Source: Paracamarosporium sp. OC-R06-R3
Lineage: Eukaryota > Ascomycota > Dothideomycetes > Pleosporales > Didymosphaeriaceae
DNA: 64,000 nt
Reading direction: 5' to 3'
Assembly: GCA_019828545.1 (NCBI GenBank)
Contig: JACVRA010000189.1
Coordinates: 62,001 to 126,000 of the forward strand
The notes beneath the pieces were generated by a model. It saw nothing but the letters and a program-made list of their open reading frames with translations. It was not told the DNA's origin and made no database searches. A program made the translations under genes and the position numbers. Positions 1-10,742 of the stretch are shown in pieces. Position 1 is the first letter of the stretch. Each line of letters begins with the position of its first letter.

Positions 1-2881
1 AAGGCACAGTGAATAGCTGAGCTTTCGGTAGCATGTTGTCGGTATACGATAATGCCGCGAGGATCTGCCCTTCTCGAATTGCTGGTCTTGTCTTCGCTTG
101 ATTCATGCGATCGTATGAAAAGACCCCTCCGCTATGATCTACTCCAGGTATAACAGCATCGAACAAATGCAGTTCCGTATGCACTGTCGCGCTATTAGAG
201 CGGCCATGCAAATTTAACGAAACATCAATGTATGTCGTTGGATCTACATTGCGACTTGGAATATTGACTATCTCGGATGGAATAGGGTTCCATTCGTCAA
301 CTCCGCTGGTGAAGTCCATTTCTGGGACGAGCGGCCAGTCCGGATTAGTCATGTCGTCACTAGGCCAGAACTTAGGGAAGTTACGGCCCCATGTGCTCGT
401 TTTCCAGTAGCGAAAGGCCTCTTCCGGGGTGAAGCGTCCCTCGCTGAGCGGACCAATTGCATAAGACCATGCTCGATTCACGCGCTTCTTCTTCTCTTCG
501 TCATCGAGCGACTTTGGTGCAAGCATGCCCAGGGAGAAAGGATAGTCGTCGAAAAATCTTCCGTAGGCTTCTCGCCATTCTGAGCCTTTTGGCAATGGCG
601 TCAGTGCAGCCGACGGATCCGGGAACACGGCAGCTTCCATACGAGCCGCGATATAGGGCGCATACAAATATATATTAGGCACATCCAAAATATAGGGTTC
701 GATGAGATGCTGTACAGGAAGACCCCGCGGGAAAGAGGCCGGCAAAGCGGCGGTTGCTGGGTGCGTAGACAACCGATGTTTCCGCCAGATCTCATCGCGT
801 GCCTTTGCGAGGTCATCCAAGAATCGATATGTTGCGGGTTCTTCGCCCTCCAGTTCAATAGCAAGGTTGGATGGAGAACTCAAAATTCCTCTTACAGTGT
901 TTAAGGATAGTTTTTCGTGATCAGGCGACAGACATTTCTCTTCCACTGCTATTAACATTCTCAAGGTGTCTTTCCATAGTATGTTGTATACTTCATCATC
1001 AGACATGTCACCATACCCTTTCAGTCGTGAGGCTTCCTTCATACGCTTTCGGACAACGCTCCCAAACAAAGTAAACACTCCGTCAAAGTGACGTCTCTTG
1101 AATGAACGCTCGCGTAAAGCCAAACAAGTTGTTTCAAACAAGAACATTATTATCCTGTTCGAGTCTTCTACACGTTTCTGTAGCTCGGTGTGAGGCAGAT
1201 TCTCATGGAGCGATTCTGGGATACCGGAAAGCAATGTCGTTGCCTCTGTAGGAATTGACTGATAAAGCTGTCTTGTCGATATAGGATCCCGCAGAAAGCG
1301 TCGCGCCCATTCGTGAGCTTCCTTGAATAACTCTAGTGAGCCGCTGACCGCAGCGTAATCAATAGTAGAGCGCGCATTAAATGCTCGTAACTCCTGCCCC
1401 GGGATAGACTTGGTAATGTTTTTGCGAGCTTCAAAAGACTTTCTGGCGACCTTCTCGGCTTCATTGTAGCGGCCCGTCCTGAGCAACAAAGCAGCATGCC
1501 ATAAATCAACGTCGAGGGTAGTCCCGGCTTGCTTATTCCCAGACCAATAGAACTTCCGATCTACGAGATTTTCGTCTCCCCTAGCAGAGCGCATACAAGT
1601 GAACAACGCTAGAGCATCTTCTGGTAAAAGCACTGTGTTTAACAGAGTGCTCGTCAATGGAGGCAACTTCGCAGCTTTGACGTCGGCTTCAATGCCTAAG
1701 TCACATCCATACAACTCTTGACAGTAGAATCGGAGCAGAGCGTAGCGCCTGGGTTTGGGGACATCTGGCAGACCTAATCTGGCTACAGAATTGAATAGAT
1801 CCTTTTTCTGTATCTTATCCAATGGTAAGGCAAGCGTCTCTTTGAACTGGTTGGCAAAAATGTCCGGCTTTCTAGCCCAGCATTTTCCTATCATGTACAC
1901 AAAGCCACCACGGCGCAGATTCAGAGCCGTCGTCACTCCAGGGTTTTTCTTCATGTACAAGAGACATAAGTTGATTATGTGTTGTGTAGTTGGCCAAGCA
2001 ATTCTTTTCTTCAAGGCTCGCTTCAAGAGAGGCTCAGCCAGCTTGCTCATAAACAGGTCTCCTTTGAGAGAAGCTTTTTCATCTTCAGTCGTGAGCTTTT
2101 GAAGGATCTTGAGTGAGAATTCCATTGATGCCGAAACACCTCGAGTAGCTGTAGTCGCAGATGGGTATTCTGAAAGAAGCGGCGCAAGCCATTTCTCACC
2201 GACGGGGTCAGTGGTAGAAATGTATCGCATAGCTAAAGCTTGTAGTGTATCTGCATGTGACATCAAAAGATCATGCTGATTAATCTCGAAATCTCCCCAA
2301 TGCTCGGTCACCATCGCGGTGACAACATCGCTTGTGCATACTGGGATCAGTCGTTGATACAAAGCGCGCAATTGCCTGTGGTCTTCTCTTGGTGGAAGAT
2401 TAGATGATTCATCGGGGAACAGGTGTGGCAGGAGAATTTTGAAAAGTTCTGTGAACCGTTCCCTCTTCAGATGAGTATCGGCGCCTTTTACACTACGAGC
2501 GAGTACGCAACATGCTTCCTTCACATCTTGCACGGAGAATTCGCCCAGGAGTCCGAGCCAGCCAGAAGTACCACCAAGAGCATCCCATGTCTCTTGCCAT
2601 TGTGTCGATAAGAGCAATTTACCCATCTTCTTGATTGCCAATTTTCGAACTTCAGTCGATGCATTTTGTACGAGAGCCGCACGGACAGTGTCTGGTGATC
2701 GTGCTATCCCAAGCCATTGCGCGAAGGCTGCCGGAGCTATTGAATCGATCTCAATCAGACCAATGAGTTCTTGGGTTATGTTCTCTTCGCTGGAATGTTG
2801 AAGAACATCTTGTAGATGTATGCTGACTTCGCGACCCTGGGAGAATTGGAGAGTGTGAGGATCCAGAGTGCCTGTCGCCAT
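1..2881 (-). CDS. Large protein of unknown function, C-terminus outside window
   Basis: Read on the minus strand, an ATG at 2881-2879 opens a frame with no stop down to base 1, so at least 960 residues are encoded and the C-terminus is cut by the window edge. The protein starts MATGTLDPHTLQFSQGREV. I do not recognise a catalytic motif. The first several hundred residues are rich in alternating helical stretches (for example VRKLAIKKMGKLLLS and LLKRALKKR), which would suit a helical-repeat scaffold. The visible C-terminal part is rich in Trp, Pro and Asp (GRNFPKFWPSDD, NPDWPLVPEMDF). There is no signal peptide and no membrane segment. Unbroken coding over 2.9 kb makes this a confident gene but its role is unknown. 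Confidence 0.85.
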   Translation of the reverse strand, partial: MATGTLDPHTLQFSQGREVSIHLQDVLQHSSEENITQELIGLIEIDSIAPAAFAQWLGIARSPDTVRAALVQNASTEVRKLAIKKMGKLLLSTQWQETWDALGGTSGWLGLLGEFSVQDVKEACCVLARSVKGADTHLKRERFTELFKILLPHLFPDESSNLPPREDHRQLRALYQRLIPVCTSDVVTAMVTEHWGDFEINQHDLLMSHADTLQALAMRYISTTDPVGEKWLAPLLSEYPSATTATRGVSASMEFSLKILQKLTTEDEKASLKGDLFMSKLAEPLLKRALKKRIAWPTTQHIINLCLLYMKKNPGVTTALNLRRGGFVYMIGKCWARKPDIFANQFKETLALPLDKIQKKDLFNSVARLGLPDVPKPRRYALLRFYCQELYGCDLGIEADVKAAKLPPLTSTLLNTVLLPEDALALFTCMRSARGDENLVDRKFYWSGNKQAGTTLDVDLWHAALLLRTGRYNEAEKVARKSFEARKNITKSIPGQELRAFNARSTIDYAAVSGSLELFKEAHEWARRFLRDPISTRQLYQSIPTEATTLLSGIPESLHENLPHTELQKRVEDSNRIIMFLFETTCLALRERSFKRRHFDGVFTLFGSVVRKRMKEASRLKGYGDMSDDEVYNILWKDTLRMLIAVEEKCLSPDHEKLSLNTVRGILSSPSNLAIELEGEEPATYRFLDDLAKARDEIWRKHRLSTHPATAALPASFPRGLPVQHLIEPYILDVPNIYLYAPYIAARMEAAVFPDPSAALTPLPKGSEWREAYGRFFDDYPFSLGMLAPKSLDDEEKKKRVNRAWSYAIGPLSEGRFTPEEAFRYWKTSTWGRNFPKFWPSDDMTNPDWPLVPEMDFTSGVDEWNPIPSEIVNIPSRNVDPTTYIDVSLNLHGRSNSATVHTELHLFDAVIPGVDHSGGVFSYDRMNQAKTRPAIREGQILAALSYTDNMLPKAQLFTVP

Positions 2882-3329
2882 CGAAAGGTTGATGAGGCGC
2901 TAGCAAATCTTAGAGAAGAAACGATTGTGATGCGAGGAAGCTCACATATATCAGCCGGTCTTCGATGAGTCAAACGGTTCTTCGTTTGCGGCACGGTAGA
3001 CTAGTGCGGGTGAAGAAGGCCGAGTCCGAGCGCACGCTCAGGCCATTTTCCAACTTCGAACAAGCGGCTCGGAAGCTGACACCTGACCATGTGTGATGGT
3101 TTTGCGAGCGTCGCGCATTGCAAAGCAATCGTATGATAAAAGCATATGTGCGGGGAAGTCCAGAGCAGGAATTACAAAGATTCAATTTTGACCAGACCTA
3201 TAGCTGGGTTGCAGAGTGTAGGGCCGATGACGTCAAAACGAATTAGTGCCTGGGCGTGTCTTTGATCTGCAATTCCGTTACATTTTTATGACCGACAATC
3301 GTACCCGTGATTCCCCATCTACCAGTCAT
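2882..3329. other. Intergenic region, no gene seen
   Basis: This is the space between the start of the minus-strand large protein and the 3' end of the next minus-strand gene. It should hold the promoter of the large protein. The short ORFs across it overlap each other in several frames and resemble nothing I know. A TGACGTCA-like element (gatgacgtcaaaacg) lies near 3227-3240, a possible bZIP/CREB-type site. Confidence 0.5.
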
Positions 3330-4972
3330 TCAAACGTGTGGAATGAAGTCTGTCCATTCAAAATTTACGTAAGCGCTGGCGTTTGCGTGCCTCAGCTCTG
3401 CGAATGCTTCGGCAATCAGATACAATCGGGCGACGCCGTAGACGATGGCTAACGGTGTGATAGTGGCGAACTCCCATACCTGTGGTAACTCCGTCATTTT
3501 TCTTTTCACAAGAGTTTGTTGCCGATGTATTATACGACGCTTGTGTTTGTCTAATCCATCTCTATCAAAGAGATAAAGGTAAATCGTCTTCCAGCGACCG
3601 AGTCTTATCCACGAAGCGATTGTTTCAAGAATCCAAAATGCCGCCGTGATACCAAAGAGAAGTAAGGATGCAATCCTCCATAAGAGGCGTTCGATGTTAG
3701 TTGGAAAATCGAAGTTCCAACCTGCAACATGAATGGCTGTGAAAATTAGGGTAGCGAGACAGAGCAGGTATTCTTGTGCGCCGTAAGGGTTTGTAGGAAA
3801 CCTATCGTTTGGGATACGTTGAATTGGGCGCGTAGAATGAATGACAGGCATCTTCATGAATGGTTGCACATTAACTGAATACCCAGGTCCGTTCTCATCG
3901 ATAAAGTCAAGTGGTGTTAGGCTCCAGTCCTGATTCCCGATCATTTCTTCAATAGTATGCGTCGAACTAATGTGAATAGCCGTCTGCACATCAGCAGGCT
4001 TGTGTAGCCAAGCATACGAGGTCATGAGCGAACATACTACAATAGCAACTGCACTAAGCTCCAATGTGGTGATGGCGAGCCCTTGTATCGCACATGCGAT
4101 ACATTGGATGATCAGATATCCAACTTGGAAGGCTGTGACCAGCTTGGTAAATGTGTCCTGCTTTGATTTATCCCACACCTCCTTCTTGGTTATTTTTGGG
4201 TATTCGACGTAACCATGGCGAACCAGCCAGCACAGCTGAGTGGCATTTAATGGGAACGGATCTGCATCTCGAGTGTGGAGCACGAAGCCGCCCATGTCTG
4301 CGAAAAATGCATGTCGCATATGCCAATCGTTGTACCCTAGATCTCGAAAAGCTTTGACAGAGTGCTTTGCGCGACTCCACTGACCAGCAGCGTAGGTCAG
4401 GGGAAACTCGGGTCCGATAATTCCTAAGATCATCCTAAATAAGTAAGGCACGCGCGTTAGCTGACAGCCATTCAAGTTGTTTAGGTCATATCATATCCAT
4501 AACCAGCGAAGAACTCGAGGGTGTGGATGTTCTTTTTACTCTTTGAAAAAGAGGCAACGGGTCGCTACAGTGCAGAGCATCCTACTCACCACAGAATACG
4601 TCGACCTATCAATTGAATCCAGGTATCTGTCGATGCCGGAACGTTCAAGCACAGCATAGTATATGTGCTGATGCCGATGGACACGAGCGATATCCAAAGA
4701 ATGTCGAAGGTGCCGCGATAGTTCGGCTGCTCGACCCATCCTCTCACACGGCATGAGTTTCTCTGTGGAAAAGAGATATTCTGAAAATCGCACATGGAGA
4801 AGCGCTCGTCAGGGGCACTGCCTAGGCCTTGCGCATGGGACACATTGATCAAGCAGCAGCAAAGCAGAAGTATAAGGACAAGCTGAGTACATGTGCAAAG
4901 AGCAGAAGAGACAAAGGACATATCGCTTGATTTCGTTGTCAACTGATCCACAGATGAAGATGTAGGTGGCAA
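3330..4972 (-). CDS. Fungal multi-pass membrane protein, unknown function (two exons)
   Basis: I read two exons, 4972-4590 and 4434-3330, with the intron 4589-4435 spliced at GTGAGT and TTTAG. The product is about 495 residues. The N-terminus carries a hydrophobic stretch (MSFVSSALCTCTQ onward) that looks like a signal peptide or anchor. It is followed by a conserved-looking GTFDILWISL segment, a characteristic ADMGGFVL segment and several hydrophobic helices. I recall a widespread family of uncharacterised ascomycete membrane proteins with this arrangement. The start could also be the downstream Met before SFVSSA. The joined frame restores W-M-I-L-G-I-I across the intron, which supports the splice. 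Function is unknown. Confidence 0.8.
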
Positions 4973-5483
4973 GACGTGTCCACCGTGGGTATTGTCAAGA
5001 CTACACAGCCTCGTATTCGGGAAAACCGCCCCTTATCACGCACTTGGGCCGCTGCATTGTAGCCAATCAGCAAGAATTCGAATGCGGCATAGTCAATCAT
5101 CCCTCTGCTTTCTTCTTTTTCTTTTTTTCGTTTTTCTTCTTGCGTCCTTCTCTGTCAAGGGGATCACCCTTTTTCTGTTATTTTTACCACATCTTATATT
5201 CAGGCCTACTCCGATTTTTCGTCAGCAGAAAACAACAACAATAATAATAGTCAGAGATAACTCTAGATGATAGGCACGGCAGGGTCGAGCACAGGCCATG
5301 CGTCCAGCATCCTGATAGGGTCACTAAACGCTAGACCAGGCTACGAAACATCAAATATGGTTTATCCTGCGCACACTGTACGTCGAACCCCGAGCTTCGC
5401 ACATCACCCACTTCTGCACCAGTCTTAACCCGCACGTCTTTCACCCAGGGAATTTGAAACTAGAAGCTATCATCACTGCCTAG
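4973..5483. other. Divergent promoter region
   Basis: This spacer lies between two divergently transcribed genes. It contains a long pyrimidine-rich stretch at about 5101-5175 and an A/T-rich AACAACAATAATAATAG run at about 5231-5250, both typical of fungal promoters or 5' leaders. No gene is seen. Confidence 0.5.
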
Positions 5484-6692
5484 ATGCCTTCTGTATCAGC
5501 CGTATTGAGGCCACTCTTTGGTACCGTCGCAGGCTTCCTTGGCCTTTATCTTGGTTTCATCTCACTTCTCACGATTCCAAGGCTGCAGGATCACGTCATC
5601 TACTTACACAAAGTTACCCTTACCTGGTTCCAGGATGTCAACACTCCAGAGCAATGGGGATTTCTTCGAAATCAGGTGACGCCGTTTCAGCTCAAGACAA
5701 CCGATGGTGAGACGTTGCACGCATGGCATGTCCTACCTCTCGATGTATATCAGCAGCATCAAGCCGATCTAGTCGCAGAACCAGTAGGATTGTGCGAACA
5801 CATAGAACAGAGGCTCTCATTCAAACTTCTTAGAGATGATCCTGCCGCACATCTGGTAATCTACTTTCATGGCGCTGCCGGCACTCTGGGTTCGGGCTGG
5901 AGACCTCAAAGCTATCGCGCTCTGTCTGCAGCGACACCAAAACTACACGTTCTTGCTATCGACTATCGTGGTTACGGATCAAGCACCGGATGGCCCTCCG
6001 AAAGCGGCATGCTTACTGATGCTATCACCCTAGCCAACTTTGCAATAGATACCGCAGGGATATCTTCCGAGCGCATAGCTATGTTTGCGCAATCACTTGG
6101 AACCGCTGTGGCTCTCTCACTTTCGCACAAGCTGGCTTTGGAATCTCCACCGACCCTGTTTGCTGGTACGGTTCTGGTAGCGCCAATGGCTGACGTTGAG
6201 ACATCTACGCAAACTTACAAGATTGCCGGCACTGTCCCATTGTTATCGCCTATGTCCTTTTATCCTCCACTTCTTGCCTTCTTCAACAAATTCATCGTTC
6301 CTAAATGGCCATCCAAAGTAAAGATTGCAGACTTTATCCGCCATCTCGATTCCGTAGAACGAAACGGTCAAAAAAGTAATTATGACATCACGCTCATTCA
6401 TGCCGAGGATGATTGGGATATGCCCTGGATACACTCGGAAATATTATTTGCGCATGCTGTGCAGGCCATGCAAGGTAATACGACGTCTACACAAGGAGAC
6501 CTCGAACGTGAAAAGGAAAGGAGGAAGAGCCCTTTGGGCGCTGGTGGTTGGGAAGTGGAATGGTTTGGCAAGAACGGTGTTGTTAGAGAGCAGATTGTGA
6601 AGCACGGCTTTCACGACCGAATCATGAGCTATCCAGTCGTCAGTCTAGCAATCGCTAGAGTGTTCAAAAACGTCGGGACCAAAGATACGTAA
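5484..6692 (+). CDS. Alpha/beta hydrolase, ABHD12-like lipase
   Basis: This single-exon gene encodes 402 residues. An N-terminal hydrophobic segment (about residues 9-30) would anchor it in a membrane. The hydrolase fold is visible in order: HG oxyanion motif at 129-130 (IYFHGAAGT), the DYRGYG strand-turn at 160-165, the nucleophile elbow FAQSLGTA with Ser204, an acidic residue in HAEDDWD (309-312) and a catalytic His in KHGFHDR (374 or 377). This layout matches ABHD12/ABHD13-type lysophospholipid or monoacylglycerol lipases. The nucleophile motif is AxSxG rather than GxSxG, as in some relatives. Substrate cannot be read from the sequence. Confidence 0.85.
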   Translation: MPSVSAVLRPLFGTVAGFLGLYLGFISLLTIPRLQDHVIYLHKVTLTWFQDVNTPEQWGFLRNQVTPFQLKTTDGETLHAWHVLPLDVYQQHQADLVAEPVGLCEHIEQRLSFKLLRDDPAAHLVIYFHGAAGTLGSGWRPQSYRALSAATPKLHVLAIDYRGYGSSTGWPSESGMLTDAITLANFAIDTAGISSERIAMFAQSLGTAVALSLSHKLALESPPTLFAGTVLVAPMADVETSTQTYKIAGTVPLLSPMSFYPPLLAFFNKFIVPKWPSKVKIADFIRHLDSVERNGQKSNYDITLIHAEDDWDMPWIHSEILFAHAVQAMQGNTTSTQGDLEREKERRKSPLGAGGWEVEWFGKNGVVREQIVKHGFHDRIMSYPVVSLAIARVFKNVGTKDT

Positions 6693-7936
6693 TGTAATCT
6701 TAAGATGCAACTTCATATGAAAAGCGATACCCTATGCTCTTAGTTTTTTTTTTTTTTTTTCAGGATCCCTAATATGATGCTTTGAAGCCTTTCACTGACT
6801 ATACTTGAAGTTCCATTCGGCCGGCCTATATGGGCTTGCGATGGTGTCTAGCGAATGCCACAAAAGTCATTAAACGGAGTATGCCGCAGGAAATGCCTAA
6901 TTCTTGCAGGTAACTGTTCAGCTTTAACGCTGAATAAATCCTTTAACTCCCAGCCACAACTGTCGTGGTCCTCTTGACTCAGTAACTCGTGCTCGCCACA
7001 TCTGAGTGGCTGGCTGAATAACGGTGAAAACGAAGCGATACAACGGGTGAGAAAAAACGCAGGAACAACACACCACCAATGTAGTAGTACATCGTCCAAT
7101 ATATTCATGGATATATTTTTTTCTGCGCCTCCTCCATCATTTGAAATTCAAATTAATTTTGGTTTGAACATGGGGTCAATCTAATACTGTTCATGCACGT
7201 GCACTCAAGTACGAGAAGGCACCGAACGCAGGTCCTGAGGCAATAATTGGCTCACGTACACCGCCCCGAACCGGCCTTTTTCAGTGATTTTCTTATTTGA
7301 GCCAAGCATAAAATTTTAACTACTATCCCTCTATTCAACTAGCATTCAACTAGCGGATGCACGTACATGATTATGATCAGCCAGAGCATGTTTAGTGAGC
7401 TTGCGACAACGAGGTTCTCGTATTAAGCGCAACTCAGCCCCAAGTCGCCCCCAAACGCACAGTAGGCGTCCATCTCAGCTGATCTTTCTGTGCGCTGGAC
7501 TTGTCCACGCTCCAGCCTCCACGGCGGAAATAGTCATCAAATCATTCGTGTGCATTAACGAAAATCAGAAACTCAACGATATGAAGGTCGCAACCTGAAG
7601 GCATACTCCTCGTTAGGTTATCCAAAATACGAAGTACTTCGCATAAATAGATCTCCAATGAACAGATGCCAACGAGAAAGTAATTACTATTTTGGTTTCA
7701 CCGGCTCAGGTTTTCAGCGTAGACCACTTTCTGTCACGTATTGGGCAGTTCGAACGCCACAGCTAAGACTTGGCCCATTGAAGCCTTTTGTTTTACAAAA
7801 CACTGCCTACATGGTATGATGTATAATCATAAACACACATTCTAAGAACTGCATATAAGGAGTGTGACCGCCGGCACAGGGCCCTGTAGCCTCCTGCGCT
7901 TTCCTTCGTCACGATACCTAGTCTTTAGTCTCAACC
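6693..7936. other. Gene-poor stretch, no gene seen
   Basis: No ORF here looks coding. There is a 14-16 base T run near 6745-6760. The right end should hold the promoter of the astacin-like protease. Otherwise I see nothing recognisable. Confidence 0.5.
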
Positions 7937-9391
7937 ATGAAATGCACAAAGCTTTCCGTTGCTCTTCTTCCTGCTCTGTCAACGCTCGTATGTGGCCAAA
8001 ATGAGCCTTCTCCGACCTCACTCCCAGACGATGTACTACCGGCAGCGAACCTCGCATCCGACCCAATCGACAGGAACATAACCACCATCGAGGTTCCTTT
8101 GGACACGATACCTGTTTTTGGCAACACTACCACTAATGCAGAGACTACTACGATCTCGTACTTTCCAATCGAGGGCCTAAAGGAGCCTCTCGCTGTTGTC
8201 TACGGCGACGTGGTGCTTGCGACTGTTCCAGAGCTCCTCGAAAGTAGCAACAACATCACGAACAGCAAAGCCAAGCGCGCACTCTCTCTCTTGCGTACAG
8301 CCAACATTTGGCCCCTTGGAACCGTAAACTATAAATGGAGGTCTGAAACTGCGAAAGGTGCCGGACGACTAGAGGCTTGGACCGAGGCGAAAAAGCGATG
8401 GACTGATATGCTTCCTTGGCTACAATTTAAAGAGTTCCCACCTAGCGATACCCCAGAAGCGGATGTCCTGACGCTAGTGGATACTGTAGGCCAGTTTGCA
8501 TGCTTCAGTCCGATTGGAAAACAATGGGGTGGGCAGATGATGTTGGACGATTCTTGCGGTGGAGCCGGTACCTACACGCATGAGCTGGGTCACAGTGAGT
8601 GAATACTGATCCATCAGCACCTTCAAAATCTAATTTTACTAGCCCTTGGTCTCTACCATGAGCAGCAGCGACCAGACCGCGATGACTACGTCATCATCCA
8701 CTGTGAAAATGTGTGGGACTCTCCCGACGGCACAAAAGCTGACTGTAGCCAAAACTGCCGTGGTTACGGCTGTAATTTCGTCAAGCAAGATCCTCAGTAT
8801 GTTGACTGGTCTGGTCCGTACGATTCTCTTTCGATAATGCACTACTCTCCCTATGAGTTCGCGAATGGTGGCCCGGCTATTGAAGCACGGCCAGGTGTTC
8901 CCACTCCCCAGCCACACAGCTTCCCTACGCTTTTAGACGCAAAGCGTATCTGTGAGCTCTATCGTGAAGAATGCACCGGCGTTTGCGGCAACGACATCCT
9001 TGAGCCAGGGGAAGAGTGTGATGACGGCAATAATCTTGACGGCGATGGCTGCCCAGCAGACTGCGGCTACCGAGCTCCGTCACCACCGGGAGATGCTTGT
9101 AGTGTTGACTTCTGCAACCCTATAGCCGCAGACAGTTGCCATATTACGACTACGTGTACTGCGCTCGGCGGCGCTACCCAAGATGGCCGTGGCAGACATC
9201 TTTGTGCTTGCAGACATGGTTATAAGGCTTCAACGTCTAACGATGCTTCGGTTCAGGTGAGGCTGCCATGGACAGCGCAGGGTGGCAGGGTGTTTGTAGA
9301 AGCCGGTGTCGCATGTGACACTTTGTGTGACGATTGGCAATTAGGGAAAGATGGATGTAAGGAGGTAAAGGAGGAGCCTGCTTGTTATTAA
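7937..9391 (+). CDS. Secreted astacin-family (M12A) zinc metalloprotease with DUF4215 repeat
   Basis: There are two exons, 7937-8594 and 8643-9391, with a 48-bp GT-AG intron that falls inside the zinc site. The product is 468 residues. A signal peptide (about residues 1-20) is followed by a pro-region. The catalytic domain holds HELGHTLGLYHE (residues 215-226), a perfect HExxHxxGxxHE astacin zinc motif, and the Met-turn SIMHY at about 283-287 that supplies the zinc-ligand Tyr. After it comes a Cys-rich module (about 334-360, [17 protein letters not shown]...) matching the DUF4215 or Myxococcus cysteine-rich repeat. Many Cys residues in the C-terminal third agree with secretion. It ends 91 bp from the convergent mannosyltransferase. 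It probably degrades extracellular protein. Confidence 0.88.
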
Positions 9392-9482
9392 GAACAGTCA
9401 CGATCCATACCTTGGATTGCGAGATATATGAATTTGTCATTTCTTTGGTATTCGCCCGCACACAATGTTTTGTATTGATTCT

Positions 9483-10742
9483 TTACCCCCACATCTTGTT
9501 CGGCCAGGCTGTAGGCCTCGTGGGTCTCTGTACCTTATTCATGCACCAATTCTGGAAGTTCCTGATCTGCTTTCTTTCGCAACGACACCCAACACCACCC
9601 TCTTCTCCTTCTACCACATCCTCTCCGACTGCGCCCAGCACTCCATTTTCTGGCAACTGCTTGTCTAGCGCATTTGCAGGCGCTACCATCCACGGGTCGT
9701 GGTAGTATCCAAAGTCCTGAAAGTGATGCAGCTCCTCTGGATTTAAGAGCAACGCCGCAGCAAACGCATGAACTGACGCGTCGCCCCACCGCTCGGCATA
9801 GAACCCTCCACGGTTGTCCAGAAACTCGAAGAACTCGCGGTAATCCTGGCTGCGAAAAAAGTCCAAGTCTCCGATCTCGAAATTACTCCAAAAATGGCAG
9901 AGGTTCCACATATCGCCTGAAGCATCGTGCAGCGGCTGACCCGCGTTTAACCATCTCAAGCCCCACGGAAGCCAACTCGGCCTAATAAACCCTTTCCACA
10001 ATGTACTCGTCTGGATTCTCTTTTTCTCTTTGAACTCGCTGACGACCCTGAATAGATCCGGCACTGTGTTGTCCACTTCCCACAGCGCAACCGTGTATCC
10101 GTACTTCTTGTCATTCTCTCGCATCAGGCGGAACGGGTCATAAGTGATCGCACACGAGAACTGAACGTGCGGTTCTACGCGCCAATACCACTTATACTTC
10201 ATTAGTGCCGGAACATCGTAGAATTTACCCGAGTAGAAGCGGCACATGTGGTGGTAAGATTCCATGTCACCTTTGTGCACGCCCAACTCGCCGTTCGCTT
10301 TTACCATCTCTCTACCTCGTGCTTCGTCTAGCCAGGAAGGATACCCGAAGAAGTCCTTGGAAAGTGTTTCGAATTTCGCCTCGCCGCTTACTACCTTGCG
10401 CACGCCGTCTTGGAATTCAGCACTGAAAGGCTCGTTGTTCATGAAAATGACGGGATAGTGAAACCAGCGGTTGAAATGATCCTCAAGTGATTGCAACGAC
10501 GCGATAGCATTTTCTAGATCCTCGTTTCTGGCCAGCATGATGATTGCCGCGTTTTCGCGCGGGGCGCTGGTGTCGGGCTCGGCACATCCTACTTGGAACA
10601 CTGGATCCAGGTCTTCTGACGGCCGTGGGACATGGTAGTAAAACTGGTGGAATAACACCTCAAGCAAAAGACCTAGGAGGATTACCGCCGCGATCTGAAA
10701 TTTCGGAGAGCGCCATCGAAAGATGCCGACGCGCGGAAGCAT
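9483..10742 (-). CDS. Alpha-1,2-mannosyltransferase, KTR/KRE2 family (GT15)
   Basis: This single-exon gene encodes 419 residues. It has the type II Golgi layout: a short cytosolic N-terminus, one hydrophobic anchor (about residues 15-32) and a lumenal catalytic domain. GT15 hallmarks are visible: AAIIMLARNEDLE, the YWRVEPHVQFSCAI segment around the catalytic centre, TYDPFRLMRENDKKYGYTVAL and ERWGDASVHAFAAAL near the C-terminus. These enzymes add alpha-1,2-mannose from GDP-mannose to O- and N-linked glycans in the Golgi. The C-terminal tail after the conserved HHFQDFGYYHDPW segment is variable and ends with a GCRC motif. Which KTR paralogue it is cannot be told. Confidence 0.92.
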   Translation of the reverse strand: MLPRVGIFRWRSPKFQIAAVILLGLLLEVLFHQFYYHVPRPSEDLDPVFQVGCAEPDTSAPRENAAIIMLARNEDLENAIASLQSLEDHFNRWFHYPVIFMNNEPFSAEFQDGVRKVVSGEAKFETLSKDFFGYPSWLDEARGREMVKANGELGVHKGDMESYHHMCRFYSGKFYDVPALMKYKWYWRVEPHVQFSCAITYDPFRLMRENDKKYGYTVALWEVDNTVPDLFRVVSEFKEKKRIQTSTLWKGFIRPSWLPWGLRWLNAGQPLHDASGDMWNLCHFWSNFEIGDLDFFRSQDYREFFEFLDNRGGFYAERWGDASVHAFAAALLLNPEELHHFQDFGYYHDPWMVAPANALDKQLPENGVLGAVGEDVVEGEEGGVGCRCERKQIRNFQNWCMNKVQRPTRPTAWPNKMWG

